Positions 7,977 to 15,570 of a stretch of DNA of 18,957 nucleotides are shown piece by piece. The notes below the pieces were generated by a model. That model did not search any database. It was not told where the DNA came from and saw nothing but the letters and a program-made list of their open reading frames with translations. Within the stretch, counting starts at the first letter, position 1. Each line of letters opens with the position of its first letter. Made by a program: the position numbers and the translations under genes. Source of the stretch: GCA-2719315 sp964448645 (GTDB lineage: Bacteria > Bacteroidota > Bacteroidia > Flavobacteriales > Flavobacteriaceae); assembly GCA_964448645.1 (NCBI GenBank), contig CAYUZY010000027.1, positions 1 to 18,957 of the forward strand, in the 5' to 3' direction.

Positions 7977-8736
7977 TGTAAAATTATTTAGTTTCGTTTT
8001 TTTACTTCCTTTATTGATTTATAGTCAAAAAGGAGAGATTATTAATCATATTTATGAGGGAAATGAAGAAGCTGATCAGGAAAAATATTCTGAAGCAGAA
8101 ATAAAATACAGAAAAGCTCTTTCTATTTCTCCAGAGGAAACAAAAGCACTTTTCAATCTAGGAAACACTCATTTTAATGATAAAGATTTTGATGAGGCCT
8201 CTCAAAGGTTTTTTCAAACTCAGAAATTTTCAAAAGATAAAAATGAAAAGCATATGGCTTTTCATAATATGGGAAATGTTTTTATGAAAAAAAAGGATTA
8301 TTCTAAAGCAGTTGAGTCTTATAAAAATGCTTTAAGAAATAATCCTAAAGATGATGAAACAAGATATAATTATGCTTTAGCAAAAGAATTATTAGAAAAA
8401 GAAAAACAAAAGGATCAAAACAAAGACAAGAACAAAGACAAGAAGGATAAAAATAAGTCAGATAAAAAAGAAGATAAGAAAGGTAAAGATGATGAAAAGA
8501 AGGAAGATAAATCAAAAAACAAAAATGAAGATAAAAAAGAAAAGTCTAAAAAAAATCAAAATGATCAATCTAAGAAAGAAAAAGATCAAAATGAAGAACG
8601 AAAACCTGGTCAACTTTCTCCTGAACAGATAAAAAGTATCCTTGAAGCAATGAGTAATCAAGAAAAAAATGTTCAGAAAAAAATTAACGCAAAAAAAGTT
8701 AAAGGATCACCAATTAAAAATGTTAAAGATTGGTAA
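7957..8736 (+). CDS. batC: BatC, TPR protein with K/D/E/N-rich linker
   Basis: A 259-residue exported or membrane-anchored TPR protein. The N-terminal hydrophobic stretch (about residues 8-23, FSFVFLLPLLIYSQ) is a signal peptide. TPR-like helices run from about 30 to 140 (for example ALFNLGNTHF at 64-73 and AFHNMGNVFM at 101-110). Residues about 147-216 are a low-complexity linker made almost wholly of K, D, E, N, Q and S. The C-terminus (LSPEQIKSILEAM ... KDW) is the conserved BatC tail. Two starts are possible: ATG at 7957 (20-nt overlap with batB) or ATG at 7969 (8-nt overlap, giving MFNVKLFSF...). The second gives a more ordinary signal peptide. TPR repeats probably bind other Bat subunits. 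The stop is 1 nt from the batD start chosen here. Confidence 0.9.
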   Translation: MRIIMFNVKLFSFVFLLPLLIYSQKGEIINHIYEGNEEADQEKYSEAEIKYRKALSISPEETKALFNLGNTHFNDKDFDEASQRFFQTQKFSKDKNEKHMAFHNMGNVFMKKKDYSKAVESYKNALRNNPKDDETRYNYALAKELLEKEKQKDQNKDKNKDKKDKNKSDKKEDKKGKDDEKKEDKSKNKNEDKKEKSKKNQNDQSKKEKDQNEERKPGQLSPEQIKSILEAMSNQEKNVQKKINAKKVKGSPIKNVKDW

Positions 8737-8737
8737 A

Positions 8738-10495
8738 ATGCGTATTATAGGATTTTTATTAATATGTTTTATTTTTTCTTCTGACAATCTAATTGCTCAG
8801 GTCACATTTGAAACAAAATTAAGTAAGAATAAACTGGGTTTAAATGAAAGGTTAAGAATTGATTTTGTAATGAATGAAAATGGAGATGATTTTACACCTC
8901 CTGATTTTAAAGGGTTTAATGTAGTTGGAGGCCCAAACCAATCTGTTAGTAATTCTTGGATAAATGGAAAAAGATCTTTTTCAAAAACTTATAGTTATTT
9001 TTTATCTCCTCAATTAAAGGGTAAAATTAGAATTCCTCAAGCTAGCGTTACAATTTCTGGAGAAATATATAAAACTTCTCCAGTAATAGTTGAGGTAACT
9101 TCTGCCGTTGAAAAACCTAATGATCCAAATAATATAGACTATATAGCAGATGAGAACATTCATTTAGTTGCAGAAATTTCAAATCCTAGACCTTATTTAA
9201 ATGAAGGTATTACTGTATTATATAAGCTCTATTATAGAAATCCAATTACAATTTCTGACGTTCAAGAATTAGAGAGTCCTAAATTTTCAGATTTTTGGAG
9301 TCATATTATTAAGATTCCAAGAATAACAGTTGAAAGAGGAACTTATAAAAACGAATCTTATAATAAGGTAGTTTGGAGGAAAGTAGTATTATATCCTCAG
9401 AAAACAGGAAAATTAATTTTAGAGCCATTGTCTTTAAATTTAAGTGTTGGACTTCCAACTCAAAAAAGAGATTTTTTTGGAAGTGAAATTTATAGACAAG
9501 TTCAAAAAACTATAACAAGTGGGAAAAAGGTAATTAATGTAAGAGATTTTCCTGATGAAAATAAGCCAGATAATTTTAATGGAGCTGTCGGACAATTTGA
9601 TTTTAATGTTGTTTTGTCAAAAAAATCTTTAAAAGCTTCAGAATCTTTTCAAGCAAAAGTTAAAGTAAATGGTAAAGGAAATTTGAAATTATTTAAACTC
9701 CCAAAAATAATAGTTCCTAATACTTTAGAGTTATATGAACCAGAGTATAAAGAAAATGTAAAAATCTTATTAAGTGGTATGAAGGGGAGTATAGAAGATT
9801 CTTATACAATTGTTCCTCAATTTCAGGGAAAATACCCTATACCTTCCATAAGTTTTAGCTTTTTTGATCCAGTAAAAAAAGAGTATAAAACTTTAAATTC
9901 TTTTGAATTAATTGTTGATGTTTTTGAGGGACCATCAAATTTAAATGATTCTAATAAAATATCTAAAAATGAAAAATTAGATCCTATTATTGATAGTTCT
10001 TTTAAATTTATTGAACTGTCGACAAAATTTTCTAAAATTGAAAAAAAACAATTTTGGAACACAAGTTTTTTCTGGCTTTTATTTATTCTTCCTATAATTT
10101 TATTAGTTGTTTTAATGATTTTAAAAGAAATTTTCTTAAATAGTGAAAAAGATAAAAAATCTTTAACTCAAAGAAGAAATGAAAGGTTAGCTAGAAAATT
10201 TTTAAGTTCAGCAAAAAAAGAAATTAATAATTATCAAAATTTTTATGATGTATTAGAAAGGGCTCTTCACAATTATTTAAAAGCAAAACTTTTAATTGAA
10301 ACTACTGAATTTAGCAAACATAAAATTATAAATCTTTTGGTTAAAAAAAATGTAGACTCTATTTATGCAAAGGAATATGTTGATTTATTAGAGAATTGTG
10401 AAATAGCTCGATATTCAAAAGAGTCGAATATTAATACAGAGTCTGATTATGAAAATGCTATTGAAATTATTTCAAAAATTAATAAACAATTATGA
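8738..10495 (+). CDS. batD: BatD, oxygen-tolerance membrane protein
   Basis: A 585-residue BatD family protein. The frame is open further upstream (ATGs at 8669 and 8720), but the start at 8738 is preferred. It directly precedes a normal signal peptide (MRIIGFLL... ending LIAQ, about residues 1-21) and leaves 1 nt after the batC stop. Residues 22-400 form a long periplasmic region of repeated beta-sandwich-like segments. One transmembrane helix lies at about 443-465. The cytoplasmic tail (466-585) includes the FYDVLERALHNYL motif near 502-514. That tail resembles residues 207-298 of ORF3. The length is normal for BatD in flavobacteria. Its stop overlaps the batE start (ATGA), which indicates translational coupling. 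Role: a structural or scaffold subunit of the Bat complex, inferred; no enzymatic motif is seen. Confidence 0.92.
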   Translation: MRIIGFLLICFIFSSDNLIAQVTFETKLSKNKLGLNERLRIDFVMNENGDDFTPPDFKGFNVVGGPNQSVSNSWINGKRSFSKTYSYFLSPQLKGKIRIPQASVTISGEIYKTSPVIVEVTSAVEKPNDPNNIDYIADENIHLVAEISNPRPYLNEGITVLYKLYYRNPITISDVQELESPKFSDFWSHIIKIPRITVERGTYKNESYNKVVWRKVVLYPQKTGKLILEPLSLNLSVGLPTQKRDFFGSEIYRQVQKTITSGKKVINVRDFPDENKPDNFNGAVGQFDFNVVLSKKSLKASESFQAKVKVNGKGNLKLFKLPKIIVPNTLELYEPEYKENVKILLSGMKGSIEDSYTIVPQFQGKYPIPSISFSFFDPVKKEYKTLNSFELIVDVFEGPSNLNDSNKISKNEKLDPIIDSSFKFIELSTKFSKIEKKQFWNTSFFWLLFILPIILLVVLMILKEIFLNSEKDKKSLTQRRNERLARKFLSSAKKEINNYQNFYDVLERALHNYLKAKLLIETTEFSKHKIINLLVKKNVDSIYAKEYVDLLENCEIARYSKESNINTESDYENAIEIISKINKQL

Positions 10496-11295
10496 ATTTA
10501 GAAATTATAAAAATTAAAAATTTTCAATTGAATATAAATAAGCCATTATTTTATATTTTAATTTTTGTTTTTCAGATTAGTTTTGGACAAGATTTGAATG
10601 AAATATTTAAAGAAGGAAACTCAGCTTATAATGAAGGTGATTTTGAAAAAGCTATTTCTCAATATAATATAATTTTAGAAAAAGGTAAACATAGTAGTGA
10701 TTTATATTTTAATCTAGGGAATTCATATTATCGATTAAATAAAGTTGCTGAGAGCATTTTTTATTTTGAAAAAGCTAAGCAATTAGACCCTTCAAGTGAC
10801 AAAATTAAATTTAATAGTTCCTTTGCTGAAAATATGACTATAGATTCGATTGAAAAATTACCTAAATCTCAATTAGAGGAATTTAAGATTAAAATTTTCA
10901 ATTTTTTTTCAATTAAAAATTGGGCAATTTTAACTGTCTTTTTTTCTTGGCTTTTTTTAGTCATGTTTTCACTTTATCTTTTTAATAATAAATCAAGTAT
11001 AAAAAGAATTTTCTTTTCATTTTCGACTATTTGTTTAGTTATGTTAATTTTTACTATTAGTATTTGCTATTTTTCTCAAAAGGAAAAAGAATCTAATCAA
11101 TTTGCTATAATTTTTTCAAATCAATTAAATATTTGGCCTGAACCAAATGAAAGAGGTGAAATTAAGTTTATTCTTCACAAAGGGACAAAAGTAAATTTGT
11201 TAGAAAATCTTGATGAATGGAAAAAAATAAGAATTGCTAATGGATCAGAAGGGTGGGTAAAAAATCCTGAATTGAAAAGTTTAAATTCAAATTAG
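10492..11295 (+). CDS. batE: BatE, TPR and SH3-domain membrane protein
   Basis: A 267-residue protein and the last gene of the bat operon. It has an N-terminal signal peptide or anchor (about 17-32, ending SFGQ) and two TPR repeats (about 35-68 and 70-103, with the typical NLGNSYYRLN). Two membrane helices follow (about 143-164 and 173-195), then a C-terminal bacterial SH3 domain (about 203-263, with the signature ...WPEPNERGEIKF... and GSEGWV). SH3b domains often bind peptides or cell-wall components. With TPRs and the SH3b domain on the periplasmic side, it could link the Bat complex to envelope targets; this is inference. The start overlaps the batD stop by 4 nt. The stop overlaps the stop of the convergent cvpA-family gene by 4 nt, so there is no room for a normal terminator between the operons. 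Confidence 0.92.
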   Translation: MNLEIIKIKNFQLNINKPLFYILIFVFQISFGQDLNEIFKEGNSAYNEGDFEKAISQYNIILEKGKHSSDLYFNLGNSYYRLNKVAESIFYFEKAKQLDPSSDKIKFNSSFAENMTIDSIEKLPKSQLEEFKIKIFNFFSIKNWAILTVFFSWLFLVMFSLYLFNNKSSIKRIFFSFSTICLVMLIFTISICYFSQKEKESNQFAIIFSNQLNIWPEPNERGEIKFILHKGTKVNLLENLDEWKKIRIANGSEGWVKNPELKSLNSN

Positions 11296-11798
11296 ATTAT
11301 TTTATTATCAATATTCCAATTATTATTTGAGGTCCAATCAAATATAAAATTACCAAAATCCAATAAAATATTATAAGAAAAAGAATCTTCTAAAAATTTA
11401 TTTGGAATAGTTATAATTTCATTTATACTAGTGTAGATTATTATAATTCCAGATAAAATTACTACCCATTTTACTCCTCCAAAAACAGCTCCAAAAACTC
11501 TATTTAACAAGCCTAAATAAGCAATTTTAAGAATTTTGGTAATAAACTTAGCGATTAACATTATTGACCAAACTATTGTTATAAATAGAAGTATAAAGCA
11601 AATTATATTTATTGTAGTTTCATTCCATTTTGTATAGTTGAAAATATATGATGAAAGAAATTCTGAATAATTAATTGAACCAACAATACCAAAATACAAG
11701 GAGATTAAGCTAGAAACTTCAATAATTAATCCTTTAATTAAACCTCTAAATATTCCAATGCTAATTAAAATTAAAATTGCAAGATCAAAGTAATTCAT
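11292..11798 (-). CDS. CvpA family membrane protein
   Basis: A 168-residue integral membrane protein of the CvpA (colicin V production) family. There are about four hydrophobic helices (5-20, 28-44, 64-84 and 108-126). Family marks are FRGL-KGL-IEV near 17-28 and the small-residue motif LNRVFGAVFGGVKW (98-111). CvpA relatives affect envelope stress and membrane traits in several bacteria, but no general biochemical function is known. In Bacteroidota this gene is often found beside pheS, as here (pheS is divergent, 140 nt away). The start at 11798 is the only ATG that gives a complete first helix. A weak -7-like element (plus-strand 11804-11811, reading TTATTTTG on the minus strand) ends 5 nt before the ATG, so a leaderless mRNA is possible. 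The tail overlaps batE by 4 nt. Confidence 0.87.
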   Translation of the reverse strand: MNYFDLAILILISIGIFRGLIKGLIIEVSSLISLYFGIVGSINYSEFLSSYIFNYTKWNETTINIICFILLFITIVWSIMLIAKFITKILKIAYLGLLNRVFGAVFGGVKWVVILSGIIIIYTSINEIITIPNKFLEDSFSYNILLDFGNFIFDWTSNNNWNIDNKII

Positions 11799-11821
11799 AT
11801 TACCAAAATAAGTATTTTAAA

Positions 11822-11839
11822 AAAAGCATCTATGCTTTT
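11822..11839. repeat. 18-bp inverted repeat between cvpA-family gene and pheS
   Basis: Perfect 8-bp arms AAAAGCAT and ATGCTTTT around a 2-bp centre. It lies in the 140-nt divergent region, about 24 nt upstream of the cvpA-family ATG and about 100 nt upstream of pheS. With its 2-bp centre it looks more like a dimeric DNA-binding site than an RNA hairpin. No regulator is identified. It could be chance in AT-rich DNA. Confidence 0.35.
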
Positions 11840-11925
11840 ATTAAGAAAGATTTTTTAATTAAAAATAATTTATGTTTGAATTTAATATTAATTAGAAAAA
11901 TTAAAGATATTTAATAAAACTAATT

Positions 11926-11933
11926 TAATTTTG
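11926..11933 (+). promoter_or_regulatory. Putative -7 element (TAATTTTG) for pheS
   Basis: An exact TAnnTTTG match whose last base is 5 nt before the ATG at 11939. In Bacteroidota transcription usually starts a few bases downstream of this element, so the mRNA would begin at or beside the start codon. The upstream GTG at 11933 begins with the final G of this element and so cannot be the start if the promoter is real. No clear TTG is visible at -33. Confidence 0.45.
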
Positions 11934-11938
11934 TGATT

Positions 11939-12955
11939 ATGATTGACGAAATTAAAAGGCATTTAAAAATTGTAGGTAAGTTTAAATCTAATGACCAAAA
12001 AGATATTGAATCTTTTCGTATAAATTATATTGGAAAAAAAGGGATTTTAACAATTTTTTTTAATGAATTTAAAAATGTTCCAAATGATGTTAAAAAACAA
12101 TATGGAAGTCTTTTAAATAAATTAAAAAAAGATGTTTTAAATAAAATAAAATCTTTAAAATTAAAAAAACAATCTTCAAAATCGGGTTCTATAATAGGAG
12201 ATTATACCCGCCCTGGTTTTCCAATTAAATCAGGAAGTAGACATCCAATTTCAATTATTAAAAATAGAATAATTGATATATTTTCACAGATTGGGTTTTC
12301 ATTATCTTATGGTCCTGAGATTGAAGATGATTGGCATAATTTTTCAGCTTTAAACATTCCTGAATTTCATCCTGCAAGAGATATGCAAGACACTTTTTTT
12401 ATTCAAACTAATCCCGATTATCTTCTTAGAACTCATACATCATCAGTTCAGATAAGATATATGGAAAAAAACAAACCGCCAATCAGGACAATTTCTCCAG
12501 GTAGAGTTTTTAGGAATGAAGTCATCTCTTCAAGGTCTCATTGTATATTTCATCAAGTAGAGGGATTATATATAGATAAAAAAGTTTCATTTATTGATTT
12601 AAAAGAAACTCTGTCTTATTTTACAAAATCATTATTTGGAAATTCAAGGATAAGGTTTAGACCTTCATATTTTCCATTTACTGAACCAAGTGCTGAGGTT
12701 GATATTTATTGGGGTTTAAAAACTGAAACTGATCATAGAATAACAAAGGGTACTGGATGGCTTGAAATTATGGGGTGTGGAATGGTTGACCCAAATGTTC
12801 TTGAGAATTGTAAAATTGATCCAGAAAAATACTCAGGTTTTGCTTTTGGCCTAGGTATAGAAAGGATAGCAATGCTTTTGTATCAAATTAGCGATATAAG
12901 GTTATTTTATGAAAATGATGTTAGGTTTTTAAATCAATTTAAGTCAACTCTTTAA
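11939..12955 (+). CDS. pheS: Phenylalanine--tRNA ligase alpha subunit
   Basis: The alpha (catalytic) subunit of PheRS, which charges tRNA-Phe as an alpha2-beta2 enzyme with PheT. The chosen start gives 338 residues; a GTG 6 nt upstream would give 340. The N-terminal helical tRNA-binding region (about 1-85) is lysine-rich. The class II core follows: DMQDTFF (near 148), the motif 2 region with RTISPGRVFRNE (about 183-194) and FHQVEGLY, then RFRPSYFPFTEPS (239-251, including the Phe-pocket segment), and motif 3 GFGLGIER-type (FGLGIERIAM, 303-312). All appear intact. pheT is not adjacent; an unlinked pheT is usual in Bacteroidota. ATG 11939 is preferred because a -7 element ends just upstream and because the GTG overlaps it. 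The gene stands alone, followed by an AT-rich 82-nt gap before the asparaginase-like gene. Confidence 0.95.
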   Translation: MIDEIKRHLKIVGKFKSNDQKDIESFRINYIGKKGILTIFFNEFKNVPNDVKKQYGSLLNKLKKDVLNKIKSLKLKKQSSKSGSIIGDYTRPGFPIKSGSRHPISIIKNRIIDIFSQIGFSLSYGPEIEDDWHNFSALNIPEFHPARDMQDTFFIQTNPDYLLRTHTSSVQIRYMEKNKPPIRTISPGRVFRNEVISSRSHCIFHQVEGLYIDKKVSFIDLKETLSYFTKSLFGNSRIRFRPSYFPFTEPSAEVDIYWGLKTETDHRITKGTGWLEIMGCGMVDPNVLENCKIDPEKYSGFAFGLGIERIAMLLYQISDIRLFYENDVRFLNQFKSTL

Positions 12956-13037
12956 TTTTTTATGAATAATATTTTATTTATTTTAAAAAATTAATTCTTA
13001 ATTTAAAAAGAAAGTAATATTAAATTAGATTTCAATT

Positions 13038-14123
13038 ATGTATTTAATTTGTAGAGTAAGGAATTTATTAGTTGTATCATTTATTTTGATATTGTTTTTT
13101 TCTTTTAAAAGATGTAAAGAATATAATCATAATCAAAAAAAATTGATTAATAATAGTCAAAGTGAAAATTTTGGAATAGTTATTCATGGTGGTGCAGGAA
13201 CTATGTCAAGAAAAGAAATAACAAAAGAAATGGATTTGATTTACAGAAAAAAACTTGAAGAAGTTATACGGGTAGGTCATTTTATTTTAAAAAATGGTGG
13301 AACTAGTCAAGAAGCAGTTGAGAAATCAATTAATTTAATGGAAGATTCTCCTCTTTTTAATGCTGGAAAAGGAGCTGTTTTAAATTCAAATGGTCAAATT
13401 GAATTAGATGCGTCATTTATGGATGGAAAAACCCTTAATGCAGGGGCAATTGTAGGAGTAAAAACAATAAAGAACCCCATTAGTGCAGCAATTAAAGTAA
13501 TGGAAAACTCTCCGCATGTTATGTTTTTTGGTAATGGTGCTGAAAAATTTGCTTTGAAAGAAGGTCTCGAGATTGTTGATCCTAATTATTTTTTTACACA
13601 AAAAAGAATAGATGAATTGAAAAAAGTAAAACTAAAAGAAACCAAAACATCTTTTTATGTAAATGATGATTTAAAAAAAATGAAATACGGTACAGTCGGA
13701 TGTGTTGCTCTTGATAAAAACGGAAATCTAGCTGCTGGAACTTCTACAGGAGGNNNNNNNNNNNNNNNNNNNNNAATGACAAATAAAAAGTGGAATAGAA
13801 TTGGAGATGTTCCTATCATTGGAGCAGGAAATTATGCGAATAATAAAACTTGTGCTATTTCTGCAACAGGTTGGGGTGAATTTTTTATCAGAAATGTTGT
13901 TGCGCATGATATATCAGCACTCATGGAGTATAAGGGCTTAAAAATTTCAGAAGCATCTAAAATTGTTATTAATGAAAAAGTAGCAAAACTAGGAGGAGAT
14001 GGAGGGGTTATTGGGATTGATAAAAATGGAAATGTAGCAATGGAAATGAATACTAATGGAATGTACAGAGCTCATATGAACTCAAAAGGAGATATAGTTG
14101 TTAAAATTTATAGTGATGAATAA
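13038..14123 (+). CDS. Isoaspartyl peptidase/L-asparaginase (Ntn hydrolase), with N gap
   Basis: A plant-type (EcAIII/IaaA-like) asparaginase that hydrolyses L-asparagine and beta-aspartyl dipeptides. It matures by self-cleavage into alpha and beta subunits. The N-terminal hydrophobic stretch (about 9-23) suggests export or membrane anchoring; a Cys follows at 26 but the preceding residues do not make a convincing lipobox. Motifs are IHGGAG (49-54), NAGKGAV (108-114) and the autocleavage site GTVGCVALD, with nucleophile Thr219. Then come TSTGG/MTNK, split on paper by 21 Ns, and RIGD (254-257 with Ns counted), which matches the Arg/Asp that bind substrate in EcAIII. ATGWGEFF and LGGDGGVIGID follow. 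Deleting all 21 Ns leaves the frame intact and recreates TSTGGMTNK exactly, so the real protein is probably 354 residues. It is flanked by pheS and the convergent pyk. Confidence 0.9.
   Translation: MYLICRVRNLLVVSFILILFFSFKRCKEYNHNQKKLINNSQSENFGIVIHGGAGTMSRKEITKEMDLIYRKKLEEVIRVGHFILKNGGTSQEAVEKSINLMEDSPLFNAGKGAVLNSNGQIELDASFMDGKTLNAGAIVGVKTIKNPISAAIKVMENSPHVMFFGNGAEKFALKEGLEIVDPNYFFTQKRIDELKKVKLKETKTSFYVNDDLKKMKYGTVGCVALDKNGNLAAGTSTGXXXXXXXXMTNKKWNRIGDVPIIGAGNYANNKTCAISATGWGEFFIRNVVAHDISALMEYKGLKISEASKIVINEKVAKLGGDGGVIGIDKNGNVAMEMNTNGMYRAHMNSKGDIVVKIYSDE
13754..13774. other. Assembly gap of 21 Ns
   Basis: A run of 21 unknown bases inside the asparaginase gene. The flanks (ending ACAGGAGG and resuming AATGACA) join directly to encode the conserved T-G-G-M-T, so the real missing length is probably zero. 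Confidence 0.98.
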
Positions 14124-14139
14124 AGATTTTTTTTGAAAT

Positions 14140-15570
14140 TTATTCTATTGTGGATACCCTTAAAGTGTTTGCCATTCCTCTATTTTTAACTGGCATTGAA
14201 GTTAAATTAATCATCAAATCCTTTTTTTGTATATAACCCATATTTAAAGCAATTTTATTGATCTCTTCAACAGTTTTGTCTGTACTTTTGAAGTTATTAT
14301 AATAAAAGGCTTTAACTCCCCATAATAGATTAAGTTGGGTTAATATTTTTTTATTTGAAGAGAAGACAAGAATATGTGCATTTGGTCTCCAAGCTGAGAT
14401 CTGATATGCTGTATAACCACTATTTGTAAGTGTTGAGATTGCTTTAGCTTTAATATCATTAGCCATATTTGCGGCATTAGAACAAATAGAATCACTAATA
14501 AATCTTTTACTGATTTTATTAGATAAGGGTTGAGGAATTTTAATAAGTTCAGAATTTTCAACTGCTTTAATAATAGAACTCATAGACTTTACAACTTCTA
14601 TTGGATAATTTCCAACGGATGTTTCTCCAGAAAGCATTACAGCATCTGCCCCGTCCATAACTGAATTTGCAACATCATTTACTTCAGCCCTTGACGGTGA
14701 AAGATTTTCAATCATGGACTCCATCATTTGTGTTGCTATAATTATTGGAATTCTTGAAGATTTAGCTTTATTTACCAACTCTTTTTGGATTAGAGGAACT
14801 TCTTCTGCAGGGATTTCAATTCCTAAATCTCCTCTAGCAACCATAATTGCATCTGAAAATTCAATTATTTCATCAATATTATTAATAGCTTCAGGTTTTT
14901 CGATTTTTGCAATAATTGGAATTTCATGGTTTGGATTTTTTTTCATTAATTTTTTTAAATCTGTAATGTCATTTTTAGACCTTACAAATGATAAAGCAAT
15001 CCAATCAAAATCATTATTAAATATAAATTTTGCATCATCTAAATCTTTTTTTGTTAATGCTGGCAAAGATATTTTTGTATTTGGAAGATTAACACCTTTA
15101 TTAGAGTTTAATAGCCCTCCTTGAATTACTTTTGTTTTAACTATAGATTTTTTGTCTGATGAAATGACTTTGAAAATTAATTTCCCATCATCTATTAAAA
15201 TATTTTCACCTTTTGATAAATCTTTTGCAAAGTCATTATAGTTTACATATCCTTTGTTTTTATTTCCAACAAATTCTTTATCAGTATAAAAATCATATTC
15301 TTCTCCCACTGAAATTTCACAATCTTCTTCTATTTTACCTAATCTTATTTTAGGTCCTTGCAAATCTCCAAGAATTGAAGAACTTGTATTTAATTTTTTA
15401 TCAACAGCTCTAATTATTTCAATTTTTTCTTTGACAAGATTATAATCAGCATGAGAAAAATTAATTCTAAAAACATTTACTCCTTCTAAAATCATTTTTT
15501 CAATAATTTTTGGTTTACTTGATGAAGGACCAAGTGTTGCAACAATTTTAGTTTTCTTAATAAAATCCAT
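14140..15570 (-). CDS. pyk: Pyruvate kinase
   Basis: Glycolytic pyruvate kinase (phosphoenolpyruvate + ADP to pyruvate + ATP), 476 residues, a normal bacterial length. Landmarks are the N-terminal KTKIVATLGPSS (6-17), RINFSH (35-40), DLQGPKIR (69-76), the B domain (about 80-170), the active-site AKIEKPEAI (221-229, catalytic Lys222), MVARGDLG (243-250, Mg-binding region), IATQMMESM (278-286), and PSRAEVNDVANSV with GADAVMLSGET (292-317). The C-terminal allosteric-type domain runs from about 350 to 476. All key residues are present. It is the last gene of acpP-fabF-rnc-IPExxxVDY-pyk. Its ATG shares one base with the preceding stop (TAATG), which implies translational coupling. It converges on the asparaginase gene with a 16-nt gap and no hairpin terminator. 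Confidence 0.97.
   Translation of the reverse strand: MDFIKKTKIVATLGPSSSKPKIIEKMILEGVNVFRINFSHADYNLVKEKIEIIRAVDKKLNTSSSILGDLQGPKIRLGKIEEDCEISVGEEYDFYTDKEFVGNKNKGYVNYNDFAKDLSKGENILIDDGKLIFKVISSDKKSIVKTKVIQGGLLNSNKGVNLPNTKISLPALTKKDLDDAKFIFNNDFDWIALSFVRSKNDITDLKKLMKKNPNHEIPIIAKIEKPEAINNIDEIIEFSDAIMVARGDLGIEIPAEEVPLIQKELVNKAKSSRIPIIIATQMMESMIENLSPSRAEVNDVANSVMDGADAVMLSGETSVGNYPIEVVKSMSSIIKAVENSELIKIPQPLSNKISKRFISDSICSNAANMANDIKAKAISTLTNSGYTAYQISAWRPNAHILVFSSNKKILTQLNLLWGVKAFYYNNFKSTDKTVEEINKIALNMGYIQKKDLMINLTSMPVKNRGMANTLRVSTIE

Noticed and set aside
8669..8737. N-terminal extension of BatD
   Set aside because: It overlaps the conserved BatC C-terminus, adds a lysine-rich segment before a clear signal peptide, and is not needed.
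11933..11935. GTG as pheS start
   Set aside because: Its first base is the last base of an exact TAnnTTTG element and an ATG lies 6 nt downstream, which is the better start.
12988..13004. AAATTAA/TTAATTT hairpin after pheS
   Set aside because: The stem is 7 bp with no G or C and a 3-nt loop; it is too weak to call a terminator.
13747..13753. AGGAGG as a Shine-Dalgarno site before the ATG after the N gap
   Set aside because: These bases encode part of the conserved TSTGG motif; the ATG is the internal Met of TSTGGMTNK.
14714..15124. 136-residue plus-strand ORF antisense to pyk
   Set aside because: It is a shadow of a highly conserved gene; the composition mirrors pyk codons and there is no family resemblance.
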